DNA of 5,658 nucleotides, taken from the NCBI GenBank assembly GCA_019313505.1, contig JAFDBA010000152.1, forward strand, positions 1-5,658, given 5' to 3'. The translations under genes were made by a program, and so were the position numbers. Positions 1-4,889 of the stretch are shown here, piece after piece; position 1 is the stretch's first letter; each line of letters opens with the position of its first letter. The notes under the pieces are model-generated. The model worked only from the letters and a program-made list of their open reading frames with translations. It ran no database searches and was not told the origin of the DNA. The DNA is from Deltaproteobacteria bacterium. Lineage in GTDB: Bacteria > Desulfobacterota > Desulfobacteria > Desulfobacterales > UBA11574.

Positions 1-645
1 GAAACTGACAAGAAGATCAAGCATGGGAATAATCGCTTCAGCACCTTCCAGGGAAAACCGTGTCTGGCCCAAATATGTTTTGTGAAGGAACTGTTCAAAA
101 AGGGCGGATTGATAAAGTTTTTCCAAAATTCTAAGCTTATCCTCAGGATTAAGATCCGGGCGGTTTCGAACCGGTTCCATGCGATCCTGCAACCAGCGGC
201 GTTCATCAGGATCCTGCAGATGCATAAATTCTACTCCAATGGATCTACAGTAGGTTTGTTTAAGAATATTGATAATATCCCGCAGCGCAGCTCGGTTGCT
301 TTTGGAAAAACTTTGGGCATAAAACATCGTATCCAGATCTTTTACGGTAAGATTGAAAGCAGCCAGGTTCAGTAAAGGATGGTCGGTGGGACAGGACGTA
401 AGCGGGTCCAGACAGGCCAGCAAATGGCCGATATTACGATAACGGAATATCAGTGCTTGCACACTGGATTGTTGCAACGCCTGATCTTCATCATAAACGG
501 TAACGGCTTCTCTATATTGGCCGCCGGCCAATTCAAAGCCCCCAAAGAAAAAACGCCAGTCCGGAGATACCGCGTTGGGATCGGCTTTCCACTGTTTATA
601 CTGGGCGTCGATGAAATCCGCGTTCAACGTTTCAGATAGGTCCAT
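1..645 (-). CDS. sucA: 2-oxoglutarate dehydrogenase E1 component, N-terminal part (runs off left edge)
   Basis: Thiamine-diphosphate-dependent E1 subunit of the 2-oxoglutarate dehydrogenase complex, which decarboxylates 2-oxoglutarate and passes succinyl to the lipoyl group of E2 in the oxidative TCA cycle. The window holds the first 215 codons with no stop; the family is usually about 900 residues or more, so roughly a quarter is present. Visible family landmarks: the E1 N-terminal arm (Y16-x2-W19, DP at 22-23, W30 and FFFG at 32-35), which in relatives contacts the core; YRNIGHL at 69-75 followed by LDPL at 79-82; IGVEFMHL at 136-143; WLQDR at 151-155; and RFSLEGAEAIIP at 196-207, where the ThDP-binding E1 domain begins. 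The ATG at 645 is chosen because an in-frame TGA lies ten codons upstream with no other start between. The Shine-Dalgarno is poor (AAGAG one base before the ATG). The E2 gene (sucB) would be expected beyond the left edge. I see no disruption. Confidence 0.95.
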   Translation of the reverse strand, partial: MDLSETLNADFIDAQYKQWKADPNAVSPDWRFFFGGFELAGGQYREAVTVYDEDQALQQSSVQALIFRYRNIGHLLACLDPLTSCPTDHPLLNLAAFNLTVKDLDTMFYAQSFSKSNRAALRDIINILKQTYCRSIGVEFMHLQDPDERRWLQDRMEPVRNRPDLNPEDKLRILEKLYQSALFEQFLHKTYLGQTRFSLEGAEAIIPMLDLLVSF

Positions 646-721
646 GCTCTTGTATCTGATTTCTAAGATTTGTCATTGGTCACCGGTCATCTGTCTTTTA
701 GTTTTTCTCCCTGATGATTGT

Positions 722-753
722 AAAAAACATAGACCAAAGGACCAGGCTTTGGT
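722..753 (-). terminator. Rho-independent terminator, minus strand
   Basis: Read on the minus strand, ACCAAAG (753-747) and CTTTGGT (739-733) form a perfect 7-bp stem around a 7-base loop. Five bases further on there is a run of six T (727-722). It lies downstream of the ferritin-like gene and 77 bases upstream of sucA, both on the same strand. It would therefore separate their transcripts and imply that sucA has its own promoter. On the plus strand the hairpin is not followed by a T-run, so the direction is clear. Confidence 0.6.
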
Positions 754-799
754 TATTCCCAGAGGGGATTTGCTTTATTGGCAGTTCATTGACTTATTG

Positions 800-909
800 A
801 AATCCCAAATATCAAATTACAAATTACAAACAATTTGAGACCTGCCCCCTCGTGCCTTGCAATGGCAGGCGGGTTTATTTGAGATTTGGTGCTTGGAATT
901 TGTGATTTT
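800..909. repeat. Composite palindromic repeat: AT-rich arms around a GC-rich core
   Basis: Left arm 800-839 is built from units like AAATCCCAAAT and CAAATTAC. The right arm 877-909, read in reverse complement, gives similar units (AAATCACAAATTCC), so the two arms are an imperfect inverted repeat. Between them lies a GC-rich block (840-874) that recurs in inverted orientation at 1599-1633 with one mismatch in 35 bases. The structure suggests a small dispersed palindromic (REP/MITE-like) element. It encodes nothing visible. Confidence 0.55.
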
Positions 910-945
910 AGACACAAAACTCCAAGGCAGAGCCGGAGAACTCTG

Positions 946-970
946 ACCTGGCCCAAAGGACCAGGTTTTT
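946..970. other. Strong hairpin after the ferritin-like gene
   Basis: The bases at 946-954 and 958-966 form a 9-bp stem around a 3-base loop. On the minus strand all nine pair (one as G-T); on the plus strand the same position is a mismatch. It starts 23 bases after the ferritin-like stop codon. On the plus strand it is followed by five T (966-970), but no plus-strand gene reads into it; on the minus strand there is no T-run. It could be a weak terminator or an mRNA 3'-end stabiliser. The true terminator at 722-753 shares the 13-mer CCAAAGGACCAGG with it. Confidence 0.35.
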
Positions 971-988
971 CAGGGCAAAATAAAATGA

Positions 989-1450
989 CTAATCTCCCAG
1001 CTCAGCCATATGGTCATCGTAAAGGGTTTCAAGAAAAAGTTTGTGCTTTGCTTCTTCCTGGCAAAGCACCTTGAGGACTTTAATGTGCTCGGCATTATCT
1101 GTCTTTTTCTGCAGTTCATTATACATTTTTAAAGCCTGTTCTTCCCGCTTCATGGCCAGCCGTAAAATATCCGGATAACTCATTCCATCCTGATATTGCA
1201 GATCGATCATATAGTCGCTCCGTTTCATATCAGGTATCCATTTGAATTTATATTCTTCCAGCGCATTCTTATTACTTTCCAAATTTTCAAGCATGGACTG
1301 ATGCTTTTTCTCTTCTTCGGCCATCTCTTCCAAGGATTCCCTGACGCCTGCAAAAGAGGTCTGTTTCGCTGCATCCGTATAAAAAGCGGCGGCTTCCTTT
1401 TCTTTTTCTATGGCAAAACCGATAATCTCCTCAAAAGACTCAAAACTCAT
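989..1450 (-). CDS. Ferritin-like di-iron protein (rubrerythrin-type, lacking rubredoxin domain)
   Basis: A 153-residue, soluble, highly charged four-helix-bundle protein of the ferritin/rubrerythrin superfamily. The predicted di-iron ligands are in the expected duplicated pattern: E17 in a helix with FY at 23-24, then E47-x2-H50; E103 in a matching helix with Y110, then E133-x2-H136. The two halves are internal repeats. No CxxC pairs are present, so the rubredoxin electron-transfer domain of classical rubrerythrin is absent and an outside donor would be needed. Relatives handle peroxide or bind iron in anaerobes; the actual substrate is not readable from sequence. The start is well fixed: AAAGGAGGA lies 4 bases before the ATG, and a near-consensus promoter lies about 70 bases upstream. 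The gene appears monocistronic, with promoter and 3' hairpin of its own. Family call is firm; physiological role is inferred. Confidence 0.9.
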   Translation of the reverse strand: MSFESFEEIIGFAIEKEKEAAAFYTDAAKQTSFAGVRESLEEMAEEEKKHQSMLENLESNKNALEEYKFKWIPDMKRSDYMIDLQYQDGMSYPDILRLAMKREEQALKMYNELQKKTDNAEHIKVLKVLCQEEAKHKLFLETLYDDHMAELGD

Positions 1451-1501
1451 ATTATCCTCCTTTAATGTAATTGGTTTTCTCGCTTATGCATTTGCTTGGG
1501 G

Positions 1502-1530
1502 TTGACAGGGTTTTTGAAGAAAATCATAAT
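1502..1530 (+). promoter_or_regulatory. Opposing promoter-like sequence, plus strand
   Basis: TTGACA (1502-1507, a perfect -35) and CATAAT (1525-1530, one mismatch from consensus -10) are spaced by exactly 17 bases. It faces away from the ferritin-like gene and its -10 overlaps the -10 of the minus-strand promoter. No plus-strand gene follows before 2924, so any product would be a non-coding transcript starting near 1537 and running into the palindrome at 1597-1754. In AT-rich DNA a chance match is possible. Confidence 0.4.
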
Positions 1531-1551
1531 CTCAAAATATACTCTTATCAA
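1523..1551 (-). promoter_or_regulatory. Sigma-70-type promoter of the ferritin-like gene
   Basis: On the minus strand a -35 box TTGATA (1551-1546) and a -10 box TATGAT (1528-1523) are separated by exactly 17 bases. Each hexamer differs from consensus at one or two positions. Transcription would start near 1516, giving a leader of about 65 bases ending in the strong AAAGGAGGA site (1463-1455) of the ferritin-like gene. Confidence 0.65.
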
Positions 1552-1596
1552 ATTTTAAAATTTCTGCAACAAATATAACATCCCTATTTTGGACAC

Positions 1597-1754
1597 AGAC
1601 CCGCCTGCCATTGCAAGGCACGAGCGGGCAGGTGAACACAGATTATCAAGATTCTTAAATTGTAAAACAACAATATTATCTGTGCATACCTGCCCGCTTG
1701 TGCCCCGGACCGCCTTGCTTGGCTGGCTGGCGAGCTCGCATGGCAGGCGGGTCT
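1597..1754. repeat. Nested GC-rich inverted repeat
   Basis: Three arm pairs nest in the correct order: 1597-1610 with 1741-1754 (14 of 14 complementary), 1617-1633 with 1688-1704 (16 of 17), and CACAGAT 1637-1643 with ATCTGTG 1678-1684. The central loop is AT-rich. The right side also holds GCGAGCTCGC (1730-1739). The left arm is an inverted copy of the GC-rich core at 840-874. This is a cruciform-capable, REP/MITE-like element with no coding content; the GC-rich arms contrast sharply with the AT-rich flanks. Confidence 0.7.
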
Positions 1755-1879
1755 GCGAAGATCTGCGTCCTATTTAACTTGATTTTTCATTAATATTAAA
1801 AATATTTTTTGAAATTGTCGCTTTTTTTTGTAATTATGCATGTTGGGAAAGCGCTTAATTTTGTCTTATGAGACATTTT

Positions 1880-1903
1880 TGTATCAAAATTAATTTTGAT
1901 ACA
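1880..1903. promoter_or_regulatory. Perfect 24-bp AT-rich palindrome (possible operator)
   Basis: The 24 bases are exactly self-complementary, with half-site TGTATCAAAATT. It lies 23 bases downstream of the stop codon of the winged-helix gene. Neither strand shows a T-run after it, so it is not a standard terminator; as RNA it could fold into a 10-bp stem with a TTAA loop. It is a candidate binding site for a dimeric regulator, or a bidirectional 3' end. Function is inferred from symmetry only. Confidence 0.4.
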
Positions 1904-1926
1904 GAATGTGGTTTCTATGTCTTCTT

Positions 1927-2103
1927 CTATACGTCGCTGGGTATATAGTAGCACCTTTTTGGAGAAACCACCCTACCCTTCTTTTTCATACTGCTTATTA
2001 TCTTTGAAACCGCTTTACTCTCCTCGCCGATCATGTTTGCCACCTCACCCGGCCGAACAGGTTTACCTGCCTTTTTCATGGCAGCCAGTACTTTTTTTTC
2101 CAT
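1927..2103 (-). CDS. Small winged helix-turn-helix protein (58 residues)
   Basis: A short basic protein that folds, by pattern, as one winged-helix DNA-binding domain: helix 1 at about residues 2-12 (VLAAMKKAG), helix 2 after RPGEVANMIG (about 16-25), recognition helix around SKAVSKIISSMKKKG (28-42), then a wing VVSPKRCYYIP (44-54). This layout matches small wHTH proteins annotated as transcriptional regulators or DNA-binding proteins in Desulfobacterota and archaea. There is no room for a sensor domain, so any signal response must come from a partner or from dimerisation. The start is secure: AGGAGG (2116-2111) sits 7 bases before the ATG. That site overlaps the TAG stop of the upstream gene, with only 11 bases between the two frames, which implies co-transcription and probable translational coupling. 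An eight-A run follows the start codon closely. Target DNA is unknown. Confidence 0.85.
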   Translation of the reverse strand: MEKKVLAAMKKAGKPVRPGEVANMIGEESKAVSKIISSMKKKGRVVSPKRCYYIPSDV

Positions 2104-2114
2104 ATTTATTCCTC

Positions 2115-2480
2115 CTAATTATTCCCTAAGTTGAGCTGCTGTTTGAGCCAGTTTTTTACTTCGCCATCAACCGGATAAACCCCTTTGAAATTACCATTAA
2201 CTTCAAGAAAATGTGCTTTTTGAGCCTCCGGCATATCAATCTTTGCAAGTTCCACTGCTTCTTCAGAATTGCGCCGGATAAGATAGATTATAGGTGTTTT
2301 TCCCCAGGTATTTACCACAAAATAGTGGGTAACATCTTCTTTTGATCTGACTACGTAATTACCGCTGGCCCAATTGTTTCCCCATTCAAGATACAGCCGG
2401 ACGGCCTCTTCCGGAGTCATTCCCCAGTCTATGGCATTTAGTAGATCTGAGTTCTGTTTTAAATCTTTTAATCTCATCAT
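2115..2480 (-). CDS. DVU0772 family protein of unknown function
   Basis: A 121-residue cytosolic protein with no signal peptide, membrane segment or cysteine. I recognise the conserved core of a family named after Desulfovibrio vulgaris DVU0772: IDWGMTPEEAVRLYLEWG (17-34), NNWASGNYVVRS (35-46), YFVVNTW (53-59) and IYLIRRNSEEAVELAKIDMP (65-84). The core reads as an alpha/beta domain rich in aromatic residues, with a basic RR pair at 69-70. No enzymatic motif is visible and the function is unknown. The start is the first of two adjacent ATG codons, with AAAGGA 8 bases upstream; the second (2477) would only drop one residue. It is the first gene of a two-gene unit with the winged-helix gene. The 125-bp palindromic element begins 55 bases upstream of the start, so its promoter must lie in or next to that element; only a weak TACAAT-like -10 is visible. 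Confidence 0.85.
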   Translation of the reverse strand: MMRLKDLKQNSDLLNAIDWGMTPEEAVRLYLEWGNNWASGNYVVRSKEDVTHYFVVNTWGKTPIIYLIRRNSEEAVELAKIDMPEAQKAHFLEVNGNFKGVYPVDGEVKNWLKQQLNLGNN

Positions 2481-2535
2481 GGCATATTTCCTTTACATGA
2501 ATGTATATTGTACTTATAAAGAATCATTAAAAATT

Positions 2536-2660
2536 GACGGTTTCGTAAAAAGTCCAACTTCTGCGTTGTGCTGCATTTCGTAATCATTCAACGTACAATA
2601 AGTACGCCTCATGATTACAAAAATTGCACGCCTTGAATTTGGACTTTTTACGAAACCGTC
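2536..2660. repeat. 125-bp palindromic MITE-like element
   Basis: The outer 22 bases (2536-2557 and 2639-2660) are perfect inverted repeats beginning GACGGTTTCGTAAAAAG. The inner sequence continues as an imperfect palindrome, with GTAATCAT near 2580-2587 facing ATGATTAC at 2611-2618 and CGTAC facing GTACG around a short AATAA centre. The whole length can extrude as a cruciform or long RNA hairpin. It has no coding capacity. Similar palindromes starting with this type of sequence are, as I recall, dispersed in delta-proteobacterial genomes, but copy number cannot be checked here. Confidence 0.75.
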
Positions 2661-2666
2661 TAAATC

Positions 2667-2679
2667 GGACTTTTTACGA
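2667..2679. repeat. Partial second copy of the palindrome end
   Basis: The 13-mer GGACTTTTTACGA repeats, in the same orientation, bases 2641-2653 of the right end of the adjacent 125-bp element. Only seven bases lie after that element before the GC dinucleotide context resumes. It could be the remnant of a tandem or nested insertion of the same element. Confidence 0.5.
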
Positions 2680-2923
2680 GTTAATTAAAAATTAGAATGA
2701 GCGCTGCTATTCAAATATCATGTCAACCATATCTCATTTAAAGCAATAAACATGCCATCGAAATTTCGGTGAAGAAAAGGGAGGGTTGGGATGTGAGACA
2801 AATAGAATTCTACTGTTTTATAAGACATGTTTGTGTTAAGGGCTCACTTAAAAATAAAATATAGATAAATCCGTATCATGACCCTACGTTATCAGTTCAT
2901 TTTTTCTTTACCTATGGAGTATC

Positions 2924-3892
2924 TTGATCGAAATGAAGGATACGTCGATAACACAGCCTACCCGCTCATATAGCGGTCTATCCCGCTTAAAACTTTTCTG
3001 GGCGCTTTCCAGAACGCCCCATGGACTGATAGATATGGCGATGCCCGCACTTGGGGCTTTACTTTGCCTTGGAGAATTTCCTTCTATTAGGATTGTCCTG
3101 CTTGGTTTGATAACCGTATTTTCCGGTTACACAGCAGTCTACGCTTTAAACGATATAGTTGATTATAAACCCGACAAAGAAAAAGTCAGTATAGGCGGCT
3201 ATGGCGACTCGGATGATTACCTGGATGGTGTTTTGGTTCGTCACCCAATGGCAATGGGTCTTTTAAGTTTTAAAGAAGGTTTGATATGGACATTGACCTG
3301 GGCGTTTTTGGCATTACTTGGAGCATACCTGCTAAATCCTGTCTGTGCTTTTATTTTCATTACAGCTTGTATCCTTGAAATCATCTACTGCATCATGTTG
3401 ACGGTCAGCCCTTTTCGCACCCTAGTCAATGGTGTCGTCAAATCCTGTGGAGCTATCGCTGCGGTTTTTGCAGTCAACCCTAATCCTTCCCCTATGTTTT
3501 TAATTGCTTTATTTTTATGGATTTCCCTCTGGGAAATCGGTGGTCAGAATATACCCGCAGACTGGACAGACATAGAAGAAGACACGTATTTCCAAGCCCA
3601 AACTATACCGGTAAGGCTTGGGATAGAACGTGCCGGAGTTATTATTATGGTTTCCCTTGTCTCTGCCTTTTTCATGAACTTTGTTCTTTTTTTAATATCT
3701 CCTATCTCTTTTGGATCGTTTTATTTTATTGTCATAATAGCAATAAATCTTTACCTTCTTCTGATTCCGGCCCTGGTGCTTAATGAAACCAAAGAACGCA
3801 CCAAGGCCATCGCTCTGTTTAACAAAGCCAGTTATTATCCCTTGGCAACTTTTGTGATTGTTCTTATAAAACTTATATCACAACATGGGTAA
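2924..3892 (+). CDS. UbiA-superfamily membrane prenyltransferase
   Basis: Integral membrane enzyme that joins a polyprenyl diphosphate to an aromatic or similar acceptor. Both Asp-rich motifs that bind Mg and the diphosphate are present: N76-D77-x2-D80-x3-D84 and D213-x2-D216-x3-D220, the second followed by QTIPVRLG as in UbiA/MenA relatives. About eight to nine hydrophobic segments follow the usual layout. At 322 residues it is longer than E. coli UbiA (about 290), partly from a charged N-terminal tail and partly from a Gly/Asp-rich insert (about 85-105) between motif 1 and RHPMAMG (106-112, matching the RPLxxG of relatives). The start is a TTG, with GGAG 4 bases upstream; an ATG three codons later (2933) has poorer spacing, 13 bases. 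It faces ubiE and ubiG, suggesting a quinone substrate. 4-hydroxybenzoate, naphthoate or futalosine-pathway prenyltransferase all remain possible, as do non-quinone acceptors. Confidence 0.88.
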   Translation: MIEMKDTSITQPTRSYSGLSRLKLFWALSRTPHGLIDMAMPALGALLCLGEFPSIRIVLLGLITVFSGYTAVYALNDIVDYKPDKEKVSIGGYGDSDDYLDGVLVRHPMAMGLLSFKEGLIWTLTWAFLALLGAYLLNPVCAFIFITACILEIIYCIMLTVSPFRTLVNGVVKSCGAIAAVFAVNPNPSPMFLIALFLWISLWEIGGQNIPADWTDIEEDTYFQAQTIPVRLGIERAGVIIMVSLVSAFFMNFVLFLISPISFGSFYFIVIIAINLYLLLIPALVLNETKERTKAIALFNKASYYPLATFVIVLIKLISQHG

Positions 3893-3905
3893 ACGTCTCG
3901 GAAAT

Positions 3906-3935
3906 TCTACAATTGGTTGAAATTATAGATCTTTT
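3906..3935 (+). terminator. Possible terminator after the prenyltransferase gene
   Basis: TCTACAATT (3906-3914) pairs with AATTATAGA (3921-3929) with one mismatch around a 6-base loop, followed by TCTTTT (3930-3935). It begins 13 bases after the stop codon. The stem is AT-rich and therefore weak, so termination is plausible rather than certain. Confidence 0.35.
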
Positions 3936-3970
3936 AATAGCAACCTCTTTGGGGCATCGGAATAGAATAC

Positions 3971-3990
3971 TGGAATGCTGGAATGCTGGG
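3971..3990. repeat. Short tandem repeat TGGAATGC
   Basis: The 8-mer TGGAATGC occurs twice in direct succession followed by TGGG, inside the convergent gap between the prenyltransferase and ubiE genes. It is too short to be a meaningful array. Such GGAATG-type repeats may be slippage products; no function is visible. Confidence 0.4.
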
Positions 3991-4015
3991 GATAAAAAAA
4001 TAATTGTCTATCATT

Positions 4016-4831
4016 TTACTTCTTGATGCCCAAATGAACAACCGCAATCCCGTTGGTCATTTTTTGATGGGTAACGTTTGAAAAGCCTATTTTTTCGAGT
4101 ATTGCTGTAAGCTCATCAGGCAGCAGAAACATGCGTATGGTTTCTGACAGGCAGGCGTAAGATTCGGCCGAGCCTACAACCAACCGACCTATCACAGGCA
4201 TGATATTGAACGAGTAAAAATCATAAATCATGCGGAAAACTGAATTAGTAGGTTTGGAAAACTCGAGGCAGAGCAATTTGCCACCAGGTTTGAGAATCCG
4301 GTGCATCTCCTGAAATCCCCTTTTCAGATGGGTCAAATTGCGGATACCAAATCCCACCATGGCCGCGTCAAAACTATTGTCCGAAAAGGTTATTTTTTCC
4401 GCATCGCCTTGAACCCAAAAGATGCGCCTGGTTAATGGAATCTCAGAAATTTTTCGTTTGCCGACCTCCATCATGGCCCGGTTTATGTCATAGATACCCA
4501 CTTTGCCTTTCCGGCCGATGCGCGAAGCTGCAAGACGGGCCAGATCTCCTGTGCCGCCGCAAACGTCGATTACCCGGTCACCTGGCTCCAGGGCCAGCAT
4601 TCGGATTGCTTTTCGTTTCCACATATGCTGTATGCCGAAGCTAAGCAGCGAATTCATGAAATCGTATTTTAGCGCCACCCGGTTAAAATGCCGGGTCACA
4701 GCATCCATCTTTTCAGTTTCACCATAAGTTTTTAAACCGTACCTGGCTTGACCTGCCTGTTGGACATAATCATCCATCTGCTCGATTCGTTTTTTGGCGT
4801 CATACCATTTGAGGTCTTTCCAAAGGGCCAT
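4016..4831 (-). CDS. ubiE: UbiE/MenG family quinone C-methyltransferase
   Basis: Class I SAM-dependent methyltransferase that adds the ring C-methyl group in menaquinone (demethylmenaquinol to menaquinol) or ubiquinone synthesis. Family marks, numbered from the ATG at 4831: FNRVALKYDFMNSLLSFG (49-66, the UbiE signature), SAM motif I VCGGTGDL (90-97), D115 for the SAM ribose, the motif around D143-A144-E145, GFGIRNL (160-166) and LKPGGKLLCLEFSKP (180-194). The protein is 271 residues against about 251 in E. coli, the difference being an extra basic and aromatic N-terminus of about 25 residues. An in-frame GTG at 4873 would add 14 residues but has no Shine-Dalgarno; the ATG at 4831 has AAAGGA 9 bases upstream and is preferred. 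It lies 58 bases downstream of ubiG on the same strand, so the two are probably co-transcribed. The sequence cannot say which quinone is methylated. Confidence 0.87.
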   Translation of the reverse strand: MALWKDLKWYDAKKRIEQMDDYVQQAGQARYGLKTYGETEKMDAVTRHFNRVALKYDFMNSLLSFGIQHMWKRKAIRMLALEPGDRVIDVCGGTGDLARLAASRIGRKGKVGIYDINRAMMEVGKRKISEIPLTRRIFWVQGDAEKITFSDNSFDAAMVGFGIRNLTHLKRGFQEMHRILKPGGKLLCLEFSKPTNSVFRMIYDFYSFNIMPVIGRLVVGSAESYACLSETIRMFLLPDELTAILEKIGFSNVTHQKMTNGIAVVHLGIKK

Positions 4832-4840
4832 GGAATTAAT

Positions 4841-4846
4841 TCCTTT
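4841..4846 (-). promoter_or_regulatory. Ribosome binding site deciding the ubiE start
   Basis: AAAGGA on the minus strand (4846-4841) stands 9 bases before the ATG at 4831. The upstream GTG at 4873 is preceded only by pyrimidine-rich sequence (TTTCTTATTAC). This supports the shorter protein. Confidence 0.6.
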
Positions 4847-4889
4847 CTCTATTTCACGATTACAAAACTTCACGTAATAAGAAAGGATT

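Larger units (their letters stand above)
646..988. other. Intergenic region between sucA and the ferritin-like gene
   Basis: A 343-bp stretch with no convincing gene on either strand. It holds, from the sucA side: the weak sucA leader (646-720), a minus-strand terminator (722-753), an AT-rich inverted repeat around a GC-rich 35-mer (800-909), and a hairpin (946-970) just after the ferritin-like stop codon. The short plus-strand open frames across it have no ribosome binding site or family resemblance and pass through the repeats. No clear sigma-70 promoter for sucA was found between the terminator and its start. Confidence 0.6.
1451..1926. other. Non-coding region between the ferritin-like and winged-helix genes
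   Basis: A 476-bp gap with no supportable gene. It contains the ferritin-like ribosome binding site and promoter, an overlapping plus-strand promoter-like pair, the nested GC-rich palindrome at 1597-1754, AT-rich sequence with an eight-T run (1822-1829), a small AAGCGCTT palindrome (1849-1856), a short hairpin (1862-1875) and a perfect 24-bp palindrome (1880-1903). The plus-strand open frame at 1589-1777 is simply translation of the palindrome and is not credible. Confidence 0.6.
2481..2923. other. Divergent intergenic region between the DVU0772-like gene and the prenyltransferase gene
   Basis: A 443-bp gap with no convincing gene. The left part carries the 125-bp palindromic element (2536-2660) and a detached partial end of it (2667-2679). 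The right part (2680-2923) is AT-rich and must hold the promoter of the prenyltransferase gene. The best match is TTGTGT (2831-2836) 18 bases before TAAAAT (2855-2860), which is weak. A GGGAGGG motif (2779-2785) precedes ATGTGA and a 23-residue GTG-started frame (2793-2864) that resembles nothing I know. Confidence 0.6.

Noticed and set aside
82..639. Plus-strand open frames opposite sucA
   Set aside because: The minus strand encodes an unmistakable SucA N-terminus through this whole stretch; the plus frames have no family resemblance or ribosome binding site.
1196..1465. Plus-strand frame opposite the ferritin-like gene
   Set aside because: Antisense of a clear ferritin-like gene with a strong ribosome binding site; low-complexity Phe/Leu-rich translation reflects the charged minus-strand helices.
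1589..1777. 62-codon plus-strand frame
   Set aside because: It coincides with the nested palindrome and has no Shine-Dalgarno; its translation is that of repeat DNA.
1896..2129. 77-codon plus-strand frame
   Set aside because: It is antisense to the winged-helix gene, which has a better ribosome binding site and a recognisable fold.
2914..2976. Out-of-frame ATG just before the prenyltransferase start
   Set aside because: It reads about 20 codons to a stop with no resemblance to anything; the TTG frame continues into the full enzyme.
3971..3990. Possible CRISPR or satellite array
   Set aside because: Only two copies of an 8-mer with no spacers.
4832..4873. Longer ubiE starting at GTG 4873
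   Set aside because: No ribosome binding site at the GTG, while the ATG at 4831 has AAAGGA; the added 14 residues have no counterpart in the family.
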